From the NCBI GenBank assembly GCA_964392365.1, contig CAYMPH010000002.1, positions 248,001-312,000 on the forward strand: DNA of 64,000 bases, in the 5' to 3' direction. Shown here in pieces: positions 8,369-16,285 of this stretch. The notes under the pieces are model-generated. The model searched no databases. It saw nothing but the letters and a program-made list of their open reading frames with translations, and had not been told where the DNA came from. The stretch's first letter is position 1; each line of letters opens with the position of its first letter. Origin of the DNA: CAYMPH01 sp964392365 (GTDB taxonomy: Bacteria > Spirochaetota > UBA4802 > UBA5550). The translations under genes were made by a program, and so were the position numbers.

Positions 8369-9774
8369 CTTGTTCCGTCTTTTGTATCTTCAAGAATTAT
8401 ATTTTCACTTAAAAGCTGATTCCTGATCTCGTCTGATTTTTTAAAGTCTTTATTCTTTTTAGCTTCAAGCCGCTGTGCGATAAGTTTTTCGATCCGGCTT
8501 TCATCGACATTGATTTTCTGGTTATTAAAAAAAATAACTCCAAGTGCAGAATCAATTTTTTCTAAAGATTTTATTATAAGTGAACTGTCATTTGAAGAAA
8601 TTATTTCTTTATCAATATATGTGTTCACTTCCCGTATGAAATCAAAAAGAACACCGAGTGCTTTTGATATATTAAGGTCATCGTCCATTGATTCTGTAAA
8701 ATCTGAAAGCAGTTTCTGTATGATGCTTTCAATCTGAATGCCGGTCTGTTCTTTCTTTATATCCTTCAGCCTTGATAATGTATTGTCAATTCTGGCTAAA
8801 GCCTGCTCAGACTGGCTGATGCCTTCGAAAGTGAAGTTTAACTGTTTTCTATAATGAGCAGATATGAGAAGATAACGGATAGATCTCGGCGAGTATCCTT
8901 TATCAATGAGATCCCGCAAAGTATAGAAATTTCCTGCGGATTTGGACATTTTTGATCCATTAACGAGAAGATGTTCAGCATGCATCCATCTTCTTGAAAA
9001 CTTATCTCCATATGCAGCTTCACTCTGGGCAATTTCATTTTCATGATGAGGAAAGATCAGATCAACCCCGCCGGTGTGAATGTCTATGGTTGTTCCAAAA
9101 ATTTTTCTTACCATGGCGGAACATTCTATATGCCAGCCCGGTCTGCCGTTGCCGAATGATGTTTCCCAGAATATTTCGTTTTCTTTCGGAGCTTTCCATA
9201 ACGCAAAGTCTCTTGCATCATCCTTTTCGTATTCATCAGTATCGCAGCGTGCGCCGTCTCTTATTTCTCTTGCTTCTAGATTACTGAGCTTTCCATATGT
9301 ATTGAATTTTGAAATGCTGTAATATATGGAGCCGTCTTTATTGTATGTAATTCCTTTTTTTTCAAGAGCTGAGATAATATCGATCATCTCTTTGATTGAT
9401 TCAGTAGCTCTCGGATTATGCTCGAATTTTTCAATGTTGAGGGAATCAAGATCCTCATAAAAAATTTTTATGAATTTGTCAGTGTAATCTTTAAGAGATA
9501 TTCCCTGTTCTGCAGCTCCATTAATCGTTTTATCATCAACATCTGTTATATTCATCGCGTGATTAACTTTGTATCCCCTGAATTTCAGGTATCTCCGGAG
9601 AATATCGTTGAAAATGAAAGTTCTGAAATTTCCAATATGGGCATAGCTGTATACTGTAGGTCCGCAGGAGTATATTGTTACTGGAGGATATTCTTCAATT
9701 TTAGACAATGGAGCGCCGCCAGGAATGAATTCATCAATAGTGCCGGTTAATGTATTGTGTAATTTAAGTGTCAT
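8350..9774 (-). CDS. cysS: Cysteinyl-tRNA synthetase
   Basis: This class I synthetase charges tRNA-Cys. At 474 residues it has normal length. The zinc ligand and signature region read IYSCGPTVYSYAHIGNFRTF, with C37 and a HIGH-equivalent HIGN at 46-49. TDVDDKTI follows. The second zinc and adenylate region is GWHIECSAM...HTGGVDLIFPHHENEIAQSEA, and KMSKSAGN lies near residue 275. The DALR-type C-terminal helices follow. It is the first gene of a pair with rlmB, which it overlaps. Confidence 0.96.
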   Translation of the reverse strand: MTLKLHNTLTGTIDEFIPGGAPLSKIEEYPPVTIYSCGPTVYSYAHIGNFRTFIFNDILRRYLKFRGYKVNHAMNITDVDDKTINGAAEQGISLKDYTDKFIKIFYEDLDSLNIEKFEHNPRATESIKEMIDIISALEKKGITYNKDGSIYYSISKFNTYGKLSNLEAREIRDGARCDTDEYEKDDARDFALWKAPKENEIFWETSFGNGRPGWHIECSAMVRKIFGTTIDIHTGGVDLIFPHHENEIAQSEAAYGDKFSRRWMHAEHLLVNGSKMSKSAGNFYTLRDLIDKGYSPRSIRYLLISAHYRKQLNFTFEGISQSEQALARIDNTLSRLKDIKKEQTGIQIESIIQKLLSDFTESMDDDLNISKALGVLFDFIREVNTYIDKEIISSNDSSLIIKSLEKIDSALGVIFFNNQKINVDESRIEKLIAQRLEAKKNKDFKKSDEIRNQLLSENIILEDTKDGTRWKIKT

Positions 9775-9895
9775 ATTATTCCCTGGTTTTTTATTTTAGA
9801 ATCTCCTGAATAATTTAAATGGAAATAAGCTGTTTTAAGTCAATATTTTTTTATCAGGAAAACTTCTGTAAGACACGGGCTGATATTTTTTTATA

Positions 9896-9925
9896 TTGAC
9901 TTGAGAATATTCCAGTATTTATATT
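9896..9925 (+). promoter_or_regulatory. Likely sigma-70-type promoter
   Basis: TTGACT at 9896-9901 and TATATT at 9920-9925 are separated by 18 bases. They lie 21 bases ahead of the ATG at 9947, which has GGAGGAG as a strong ribosome-binding site. Confidence 0.6.
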
Positions 9926-9946
9926 AAGCAATTACTGGAGGAGTGT

Positions 9947-10555
9947 ATGGCATCAGATGATATGAACCATTTTAAAAAATATCTGGAAGCAAGGCTGAAT
10001 GATTATTTACCCAGACCTGAGCTTCATGAGAATCTTATTAATGTGTATAAAAAACATCAGAAAATGATTAATGAAAATCCGGATAATTATTATTCAGAAT
10101 CAGGAGATATGTTCGATATTATGCAGGCTGAGCAGCTGGATATTGCAGCCGGAATGATATCGCTGTATAAAAAACTCGGTTTTGATGAGAATGAAAAAGC
10201 TTATACGGAATTTCTTTCAGCAGTCAGAGCTTCTACCGGTCATGCGGACATTATGGGTAAGCTCGGTGCTGCGCGCGACAAAGCCGGTATTGTTCTCCGA
10301 AGAAATTTTTCAACCCAGAATGCGCTTCTTTCGCTGGTAACGTGTGTAATTTCACTGCTGTCGTGCATACCTGAGGAAATTCCAGGTAAAGAAAGTGTTG
10401 TATTTGAAGAGTGGAATAAATTCAGGGAAATTCATCCTGAAGCAGACTGGAAGTGGATAGTGAATTCATCCTATAGAAACTGCCTCTGGTATGATGATGA
10501 AAGACTTCAGATAATCGGTAACAGACTGAATGAAGTAATTAAAAAAAATCAATGA
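9947..10555 (+). CDS. Uncharacterised cytoplasmic protein
   Basis: I do not recognise this 202-residue protein. It has no signal peptide or membrane helix and appears mostly helical. One central hydrophobic stretch with two cysteines lies at about 124-142 (ALLSLVTCVISLLSC), and the C-terminal part is rich in tryptophan and tyrosine. The ATG follows a strong GGAGGAG site and a promoter-like pair. A second unknown gene begins 13 bases after it, and a small YjfB-like gene follows, so the three probably form an operon. Confidence 0.7.
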   Translation: MASDDMNHFKKYLEARLNDYLPRPELHENLINVYKKHQKMINENPDNYYSESGDMFDIMQAEQLDIAAGMISLYKKLGFDENEKAYTEFLSAVRASTGHADIMGKLGAARDKAGIVLRRNFSTQNALLSLVTCVISLLSCIPEEIPGKESVVFEEWNKFREIHPEADWKWIVNSSYRNCLWYDDERLQIIGNRLNEVIKKNQ

Positions 10556-10568
10556 GAAGGGTAAATGT

Positions 10569-11573
10569 ATGAATCCAGACATAAAAACAATGATAGACGG
10601 TTACGCCGGAACTATTAAGCTTTATGCAGATAAAGTTCCACCTGATAGTGTAAATCTCAAAAAGGTAACTGCTATCATCGATGAAATGAATTCCCTTGGA
10701 AATTCCTGCGCAGAAGTATGGGACTATATGAATATTTTAAAGGAAAAGGATTTATTGAACAGGTATACTGTTGCAATTACAGAACTTGCAACAGAATCAA
10801 TTGCAAGTCAGAAAAAATCCGGGACTATGAAAATACCGACTGCGATAGACGCGGCTCTGGGTTATCACAAGGCTTATGAAGCAATTGATCCGGAGAAACA
10901 GAAAGAAACTGCAAAGATTTACGAGAGAATTTTTGAAATAGAAAATGATTCAAAAAGCGCTCCTGAATTTTTAAGCAGAATGGCGCAGGAGAAACTTTTT
11001 ATTAAATTGTCAACAGTTCCCTTGAAGGAGGTTTTTACCCCGCTTGTTAAACAGGCGGAAGATCTGTCAATTCCTGTAATGGCATACCATAATTCAAAAA
11101 TGATTGAACTTGCTGAAAATGCAAAAAGTTCCGTAGAGCTTGAATGCGATTCGCAGAAACTTCTGGAGTTTAACCGGATTGAAATAATTTTTGACCAGAT
11201 TTTCGTTACTGATTTATTTTATACACTGGGGAATAAAGTTTCAGATTATCTGCTTGTGTCAAATGATGAAAATGCCAAAAGAGTAAAATATTGTGCAGAA
11301 TTTATTACAGATTTTTTCGGAATGAATATAGACGGGATTCTTTCAAATCCGAGAATTGATAATGTTATAAAAAATGTGATTATAAAAAATCTCGGAGGAA
11401 AGTATACTCAGGAAAGCTATAAAGCCGAATTTAAGCAGGTTGTTTTAAAATGTTCAGACGGAAAAGATCCTCTCCCGGGGCCTGCTTCAAGAAAGAACTG
11501 CGTTTTCTGGGGAAAGAATATTCCGATTTCAGAATTGCAGACTGAATTAAGGAACCCTTCAAGGCCGTTTTAA
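10569..11573 (+). CDS. Uncharacterised helical protein
   Basis: I do not recognise this 334-residue protein. It has no signal peptide, membrane segment or familiar catalytic motif. Its composition suggests mostly alpha helices, rich in lysine and glutamate, and the C-terminal 20 residues are more basic and proline-rich. The ATG follows GAGAAGGG at a good distance. It starts 13 bases after the previous unknown gene, so the two are probably co-expressed. The small YjfB-like gene begins 86 bases downstream. Confidence 0.68.
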   Translation: MNPDIKTMIDGYAGTIKLYADKVPPDSVNLKKVTAIIDEMNSLGNSCAEVWDYMNILKEKDLLNRYTVAITELATESIASQKKSGTMKIPTAIDAALGYHKAYEAIDPEKQKETAKIYERIFEIENDSKSAPEFLSRMAQEKLFIKLSTVPLKEVFTPLVKQAEDLSIPVMAYHNSKMIELAENAKSSVELECDSQKLLEFNRIEIIFDQIFVTDLFYTLGNKVSDYLLVSNDENAKRVKYCAEFITDFFGMNIDGILSNPRIDNVIKNVIIKNLGGKYTQESYKAEFKQVVLKCSDGKDPLPGPASRKNCVFWGKNIPISELQTELRNPSRPF

Positions 11574-11659
11574 TTTTATTTTTGCTTTTTTTTGCTAAAG
11601 AAAGAACAGCGTCTGACGATAATGAATTGGGGAAATTCGATTATAAGGAAGGTGCAGGT

Positions 11660-11836
11660 ATGAATGTAATGCCGGCTTCAACAGATTATCTTTCAAGCAG
11701 CATTAAACAGATGAGCGATATGCTTAAAAATGTAACTGATCAGACTATGGCAATGGATACCAAGCTTATGAAGGTGAGTGTAACAGAACAGGCTACAGAC
11801 CCGAAACTCGGATCAAATATTGACGTTACTGCATAA
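11660..11836 (+). CDS. Small YjfB-like putative motility protein
   Basis: The frame is open from 11582, but the ATG at 11660 has a clear ribosome-binding site (GGAAGGTGCAGG) and gives a 58-residue protein. It is mostly one amphipathic helix with many methionines. It ends DPKLGSNIDVTA, which resembles the C-terminal N-P-x-L-G-x-N-I/L-D ending of YjfB-type proteins often annotated as putative motility proteins. The family assignment is by eye on a short sequence. It is the last gene of the 9.9-11.8 kb group. Confidence 0.55.
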   Translation: MNVMPASTDYLSSSIKQMSDMLKNVTDQTMAMDTKLMKVSVTEQATDPKLGSNIDVTA

Positions 11837-11854
11837 AAAAAATAGTCTTAAAAT

Positions 11855-11970
11855 TATTTTTCCCCCTCCCTTGATGGGAGGGGTGAGGGGAGGGTGATTC
11901 ATTATACTTTATTAAATCAGTATTTGTTTCACCCCCACCTGGCCTCCCCCATCAAGGGGGAGGAATTTTT
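11855..11970. repeat. Paired, inverted C-run/G-run repeats (large hairpin)
   Basis: A block at 11862-11897 (CCCCCTCCCTTGATGGGAGG and onward) and a block at 11930-11964 (CACCCCCACC ... CCATCAAGGGGGAGG) are related in opposite orientation. They lie 32 bases apart. Each also contains its own small hairpin, for example CCTCCCCC-ATCAA-GGGGGAGG. The unit lies between convergent genes (YjfB-like and a small heat-shock gene) and could act as a transcription stop. Related units occur near 2.63, 24.63, 36.69 and 46.31 kb. Confidence 0.65.
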
Positions 11971-12013
11971 CTTCTTTCTGTGGTATCATCTTCTTCCTTT
12001 ATTCAGATTGAAA

Positions 12014-12385
12014 TTAATGAACTTTGATCTCAATCTTTCTTGGTTTTACTTCCTCACTTTTATGAAGAACTATAGTGAGTATCCCGTCTTCAAGATTCGC
12101 ATCAATTTTATTCCTGTCTATGTCATTTCCTACTATAAACTTTCTGAAATAATTATCCAGATAGAATTCTGAATAATTTTTATCTTTATCAGCGAGTTCT
12201 TCTTTTTCTGTAATTCCTTTAATCTTGAGTTCATTGTTATCAATTACTATTTCAAGATTATCTTTTATTACACCCGGCATTTCAAGTTTCAGAGTGTAAT
12301 CGTTTTCTGTTTCGAATATATCAGCAAGAGGAATGATATATTTTTCATTTGATGCCGGTTCAATTTTTTTAACTTCAGTTGTCAT
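12014..12385 (-). CDS. Small heat-shock protein (Hsp20), third of three
   Basis: This 123-residue protein is an alpha-crystallin-domain chaperone that holds unfolding proteins. The domain occupies almost the whole chain: ENDYTLKLEMPGVIKDNLEI, then EDGILTIVLHKSEEVKPRKIEIKV, which keeps the G-x-L motif. The N-terminal arm is very short. It is the distal gene of the tandem set, 11 bases after the second one, with AGGAGGA ahead of the ATG. The central strand and loop region is rich in tyrosine and differs markedly from the two paralogues. Confidence 0.88.
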   Translation of the reverse strand: MTTEVKKIEPASNEKYIIPLADIFETENDYTLKLEMPGVIKDNLEIVIDNNELKIKGITEKEELADKDKNYSEFYLDNYFRKFIVGNDIDRNKIDANLEDGILTIVLHKSEEVKPRKIEIKVH

Positions 12386-12396
12386 GGCGTTCCTCC

Positions 12397-12804
12397 TTAT
12401 TTAAGTTCAATTTTTTTAGGTTTTGCTTCTTCGCTTTTTGTTAACGTCAAACTCAGAATTCCGTTTTTCAATTCCGCATTGATGCTTGACGCATCAACTC
12501 TGTATGGAAGCTTGATGGATCTTTTGAATTTACCGAAAGTTCTTTCTCTCCTAATATATGCGTTCTCAATAGAATCTTCTTTTTTTTCGCCTTCAATTAT
12601 TAAACTGTCATTGATCAGCTGAAGATCAATACTGTTTTCTTTGATTCCCGGAAGCAGTGCTTTGACTTTGACTTCGTTTTCATTTTCTGTCAGAGCAATA
12701 TAAGGGTATTCTCTTCTCCTGGAATCATAATCGCTGTCGCTGAAAAAAGAATCAAAAATATTTCTCAGCCTGGATGCATCATTTAAAAGTTGATAGGTTA
12801 ACAT
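12397..12804 (-). CDS. Small heat-shock protein (Hsp20), second of three
   Basis: This 135-residue alpha-crystallin-domain chaperone has a 35-residue N-terminal arm. The core carries KALLPGIKENSIDLQLINDS and the late motif LKNGILSLTLTKSEEAKPKKIELK. RRERTFGKFKRSIKLP is the typical beta5-beta6 stretch. It lies 12 bases after the first gene and 11 before the third, each gap carrying a strong ribosome-binding site. Sequence divergence between the three suggests distinct hetero-oligomer partners rather than simple gene dosage, which is inference. Confidence 0.92.
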   Translation of the reverse strand: MLTYQLLNDASRLRNIFDSFFSDSDYDSRRREYPYIALTENENEVKVKALLPGIKENSIDLQLINDSLIIEGEKKEDSIENAYIRRERTFGKFKRSIKLPYRVDASSINAELKNGILSLTLTKSEEAKPKKIELK

Positions 12805-12816
12805 GGTAATCCTCCT

Positions 12817-13260
12817 TTATTTTACATTAATTTTAATTTTTTTATGGTCATCAGTTTTTTCTTTCGGAATTTCAATTGTCAGAACCCCGTTGTTGAAATC
12901 CGCTTTTGCTTTATCAGCAAGCAGTCCATCCGGCAGTCTGATCTGTCTTCTGAAAGATCCGTAAAATCTTTCAGTAATATGGCTTTTTTTGTCTTTTGAT
13001 TCAGTTTTTTTCTCGTCTTTTTTTTCACCGGAAATTGTCAAAAGTCCGTTTTCAAAAGTTACTGATAATTCTTTCTGATCAACTCCTGGAACTTCTGCCT
13101 TGACATAAACCATTTTATTGTCTGATTCAATATCAACAGAAGGTGACCAGTCTGTTTCAAAAAGACCGTATGGTGTTGCAAAAAAGTCATCAAACATTGT
13201 AGAGATGCCTTTTTTAAAAGTATCAACCTGGTCATCTCTTTTAGCTAATCCGAATTTCAT
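12817..13260 (-). CDS. Small heat-shock protein (Hsp20), first of three
   Basis: This 147-residue canonical Hsp20 is the promoter-proximal gene. It has an N-terminal arm with FDDFFATPYGLFETDWSPSVDI, then the alpha-crystallin domain (VKAEVPGVDQKELSVTFENG, RFYGSFRRQIRLPDG, FNNGVLTIEIPK) and a basic tail. The ATG is preceded by GGAGGTGCG. The perfect CIRCE operator lies about 35 bases upstream, with a sigma-70-type promoter just beyond it. The whole set should therefore be repressed by HrcA and released on heat or misfolding stress. Confidence 0.94.
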   Translation of the reverse strand: MKFGLAKRDDQVDTFKKGISTMFDDFFATPYGLFETDWSPSVDIESDNKMVYVKAEVPGVDQKELSVTFENGLLTISGEKKDEKKTESKDKKSHITERFYGSFRRQIRLPDGLLADKAKADFNNGVLTIEIPKEKTDDHKKIKINVK

Positions 13261-13295
13261 AGCGCACCTCCAATATATGATTTTAATTTAGAATG

Positions 13296-13322
13296 TTAGC
13301 ACTCATCAAGATAGAGTGCTAA
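13296..13322 (-). promoter_or_regulatory. CIRCE operator (HrcA-binding site)
   Basis: TTAGCACTC, nine bases, GAGTGCTAA. This is a perfect match to the CIRCE inverted repeat bound by the heat-shock repressor HrcA. It lies between the promoter and the first of the three small heat-shock genes. Confidence 0.96.
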
Positions 13323-13337
13323 CAACTATTTAATATT

Positions 13338-13366
13338 AAATTACAAATATTTTGTTAAAACGTCAA
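13338..13366 (-). promoter_or_regulatory. Sigma-70-type promoter of the heat-shock operon
   Basis: Read on the minus strand, TTGACG (13361-13366) and TAATTT (13338-13343) are separated by 17 bases. Transcription would start just above the CIRCE element, placing the operator over the initial transcribed region. Confidence 0.7.
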
Positions 13367-13405
13367 TAGTCGGATGAAAAAAAATGTAATTATTTAAAAA
13401 ATTTT

Positions 13406-14395
13406 TTATTCGAGGGTGGATTTGTATGAAGTTCCGTCAAATTGAACTTTCAGCCTGATTTTTCTTCCATTTGGTATGAAAAGTTTTAAAGAAGAGGGTT
13501 GGCGGACATTGTTTGCTCTTTCATATTTGTTTTTTCCGCTGTTGAGTTCCCATAATTCAATTTTTACTGTATGATAGGCATTATTTAATAGATTTTCCCT
13601 GAAATTTTTTTCTATACCTATGTAACCTGATTCTGTTCTGCCGGATTCTGTTCCATCAATAAATATTTTGTAAAAGGCTAATCTGCTGCTGTCATTATCT
13701 TTGTCTGGAATTGATTCATCTGTTATAGAAATTTCAAAATTAAATTTATCATTACCCGGATTTACTTTAGAAATATTGGAGCTGAATAAGATTTTTTTAT
13801 TGCTGATATCGATAAAATCATAAATTTCCCCGTCGGATATTATAACAATTCTGTCATTTATGGACGTTTGAAATTGCGGAGGATTATTATAAATAAGCGG
13901 AATTTCAGAATTACCTGTTTTTATCTGATAAGAGCTATTTCTTTTTTCAATTATCCACGCTGCGCCGGATATAATTGAAAAATCTTCAATATCGTTATAA
14001 TTGCTTTCGCTGAAATCATCTAAATTGATTTTCAGGACAGATTTTATGTTATCCGGGTTTTTTGAAAAAATATAAGCTGAACCATTAATATAGTAAAATT
14101 TTATAATAGAAAAATTTTTACATTCGTAGGGTAATCCTTTTTCAATCAGAATTTTTTTTTCTGAAATATCAAATAATCCGAGAGTCATTTTTTCTGAATC
14201 AGCATTTTTACACTGAAGATAACATATAGTCTTTTTATCAGATGAATAAAATTTAACAGCCGGTTCAATATTAAGCTGCTCCAGTGAAGATCCTTTGAGT
14301 TCGAAAAGTTTATTATCGGAATGAATTATGCTTTCTGATGCCTGGGAATGAATTGCTGAAATTAGAAGTATAAAAAATACGTAAGGCAGCTTCAT
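13406..14395 (-). CDS. Secreted protein of unknown function
   Basis: I do not recognise this 329-residue protein. It starts with a signal peptide (about MKLPYVFFILLISAIHSQAS) and looks beta-rich, with repeated short strands (SIIKFYYINGSAYIFSK, IVIISDGEIYDFIDI). These could form a propeller or sandwich in the periplasm or on the surface. Its start overlaps the stop of the PLP decarboxylase gene by one base (14395), so the two are translationally coupled. No catalytic motif is visible. Confidence 0.65.
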   Translation of the reverse strand: MKLPYVFFILLISAIHSQASESIIHSDNKLFELKGSSLEQLNIEPAVKFYSSDKKTICYLQCKNADSEKMTLGLFDISEKKILIEKGLPYECKNFSIIKFYYINGSAYIFSKNPDNIKSVLKINLDDFSESNYNDIEDFSIISGAAWIIEKRNSSYQIKTGNSEIPLIYNNPPQFQTSINDRIVIISDGEIYDFIDISNKKILFSSNISKVNPGNDKFNFEISITDESIPDKDNDSSRLAFYKIFIDGTESGRTESGYIGIEKNFRENLLNNAYHTVKIELWELNSGKNKYERANNVRQPSSLKLFIPNGRKIRLKVQFDGTSYKSTLE

Positions 14396-16098
14396 TAGAA
14401 TTTATTTTGCATGTTTTTGTAGATTTTCTTTCCAAGTCTGTCCTGCTGTTCAATGATCTCTTCTAATATTTCAACAGTAGTCAGAGGATTTACCGTAACT
14501 GCTCTGAGAATGACAATATCCTGATAAAAATATTTTGGAGAATCGATAGTTGTCCTGGAAACAAAACTGTTATCTTCGGCTCTGATTTCTTTGTGAAGTT
14601 CAATGTTGAGATCGTTCAGGGCTTTGTTGATATCCTGGACTTTTTGAATCAGTTTTTCTTTGGCTTTATCTGTAGGTTCAGACCCTTCTATCTGGCGCAT
14701 TATCAGATTGAGTTTTGACATTACTTCTTTAGGTGCGAATCTGTAATTGAAGATAAATATTTCAGGCTCGTTCATGCTTTCAAAATTGCAGTGTCTTTCA
14801 ACAAGGCCCCTCAGGGATGACATAAGGCCGAATGCATGCTCAAATAACTGCTCGAATCCCACTTTCCCGAAAATTTTAAATGTAGCCCATGGCTTCAGAG
14901 CGGAAAAAGGCCGTGATCCCTCCAGGGTGAATCTTCCCTGGTCAACTGAATCCTGGCGGATTATATAATTGGAATAATGCTTCATGTGATTCAGGTCTTT
15001 CTCGTCCTTGAACAGAACCAGGCCCATTGCAGATGGTGAATACAGCAGTTTATGCGCATCAATTGAAATTGAGTCCGCCTCTTCAATGCCTGCAAACATA
15101 TATTTGTATTTATCAGCAAGAAGAACAGCTCCGCCCCAGCAGGCATCCACGTGGTAATGTGCACCGGCCGACTTCGCGATTTTGCTGATTTCGTTTAAAT
15201 AATCTATATTTCCAGTTTCAGTTGTTCCGGCAATGCCGATTATGGAAATAATTTTTGTTTTAGGTCCGCCTGTTTCGTTGTTTTTTTTAATATCCTCGCA
15301 GACTTTCTTCAGTTCACTTATATTGATTTTATTATTTTTATCAACCGGGATTTTGATTAAATTATTTGCCCCGATGCCGATTACACGTGCTACCTTTTCA
15401 AATGAGTAGTGCCCTCTTTTTGAAACTATAATTACAGCCCTTTCATAGCCATAATGCCTGAATGCGGAAAAAATTCCTTCCTCGGCTATTCCCTGAAAAT
15501 TTTCAGTTGCAGGAAAAGCCTTATTTCTTGCCACAAGCATTGCTGTGAGATTTGCAATTGTTCCATCAAAGCTGACATTTCCGAGAGACACGTCTCTGCT
15601 TTGAATGAACTGTCTGTAAAAAGCAGGTTTTTTCTGATAAAATAATCTGTGCATCCATGAGATCAGTTCTCTTTCTACAAAGGTTGAGGCTTTTGCTGAT
15701 TCGATTTTAACCTGGTTCTGGTTCAGTGCGGCAATTATCATTTCGAGTAGAATCATGAAATAGGGAATTGCGCTTGTCATGTGACCGATATAATAGGGGT
15801 TTCCCACCTTTACCGAGTGTGTTATAACTTTAGTTTTTATTTCAAATAGAACATTTTTCAGAAGATTCGGGTTGTCCGGAAGGTCAATTACGGAAAAAAT
15901 TTTTGCAAGATCAATAAGAGTTATGGAATTGTGGATGCCGCCTTTTTCCTTGAAGAAATTATGAATCAGATCAAGCAGTTCATGGCCGAATTCGAGAAAT
16001 TTGTCAGGTGAATCAGGCATGATAAAAAGCTTCCGGATCTGCTCAATATCATTTTTAATACAGCTGCTCGTTTCTTTATTTTTATCAACAAGTTTCAT
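14395..16098 (-). CDS. Pyridoxal-phosphate-dependent decarboxylase (group II)
   Basis: This cytoplasmic enzyme resembles glutamate, tyrosine and aromatic-amino-acid decarboxylases. The cofactor-binding lysine lies in SIDAHKLLYSPSAMG. Upstream are the aspartate block HYHVDACWGGA and RGHYSFEKVARVIG. The frame is open to a TTG at 16146, but the ATG at 16098 gives a normal soluble N-terminus of about 567 residues, so I prefer it. The substrate cannot be read from the sequence. The coupled downstream gene codes for a secreted protein. The plus-strand gene at 16.3 kb diverges from this one. Confidence 0.88.
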   Translation of the reverse strand: MKLVDKNKETSSCIKNDIEQIRKLFIMPDSPDKFLEFGHELLDLIHNFFKEKGGIHNSITLIDLAKIFSVIDLPDNPNLLKNVLFEIKTKVITHSVKVGNPYYIGHMTSAIPYFMILLEMIIAALNQNQVKIESAKASTFVERELISWMHRLFYQKKPAFYRQFIQSRDVSLGNVSFDGTIANLTAMLVARNKAFPATENFQGIAEEGIFSAFRHYGYERAVIIVSKRGHYSFEKVARVIGIGANNLIKIPVDKNNKINISELKKVCEDIKKNNETGGPKTKIISIIGIAGTTETGNIDYLNEISKIAKSAGAHYHVDACWGGAVLLADKYKYMFAGIEEADSISIDAHKLLYSPSAMGLVLFKDEKDLNHMKHYSNYIIRQDSVDQGRFTLEGSRPFSALKPWATFKIFGKVGFEQLFEHAFGLMSSLRGLVERHCNFESMNEPEIFIFNYRFAPKEVMSKLNLIMRQIEGSEPTDKAKEKLIQKVQDINKALNDLNIELHKEIRAEDNSFVSRTTIDSPKYFYQDIVILRAVTVNPLTTVEILEEIIEQQDRLGKKIYKNMQNKF

Positions 16099-16227
16099 AG
16101 AATTTTCACAGTAAATCACTTGAAATATGATTGTCAGATAAATCAAGCAAATAATTTAAAGAAGTAAATAACGTAATATGTTAATTATTTCCATTGAAGC
16201 AAATATTTAATAAGACTCGATTTTTTC

Positions 16228-16256
16228 TTGATATTATTAAGTAAAAGGTGTATCTT
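16228..16256 (+). promoter_or_regulatory. Likely sigma-70-type promoter
   Basis: TTGATA (16228-16233) and TATCTT (16251-16256) are separated by 17 bases. They lie 29 bases ahead of the ATG at 16286, which has CTGGAG as ribosome-binding site. Confidence 0.55.
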
Positions 16257-16285
16257 TGTAAGAATTAAAATTTCTGGAGATTAAA

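Noticed and set aside
16099..16146. TTG start of the decarboxylase giving a hydrophobic N-terminus
   Set aside because: It would add a leader-like stretch to an otherwise soluble enzyme. The internal ATG at 16098 fits the family better.
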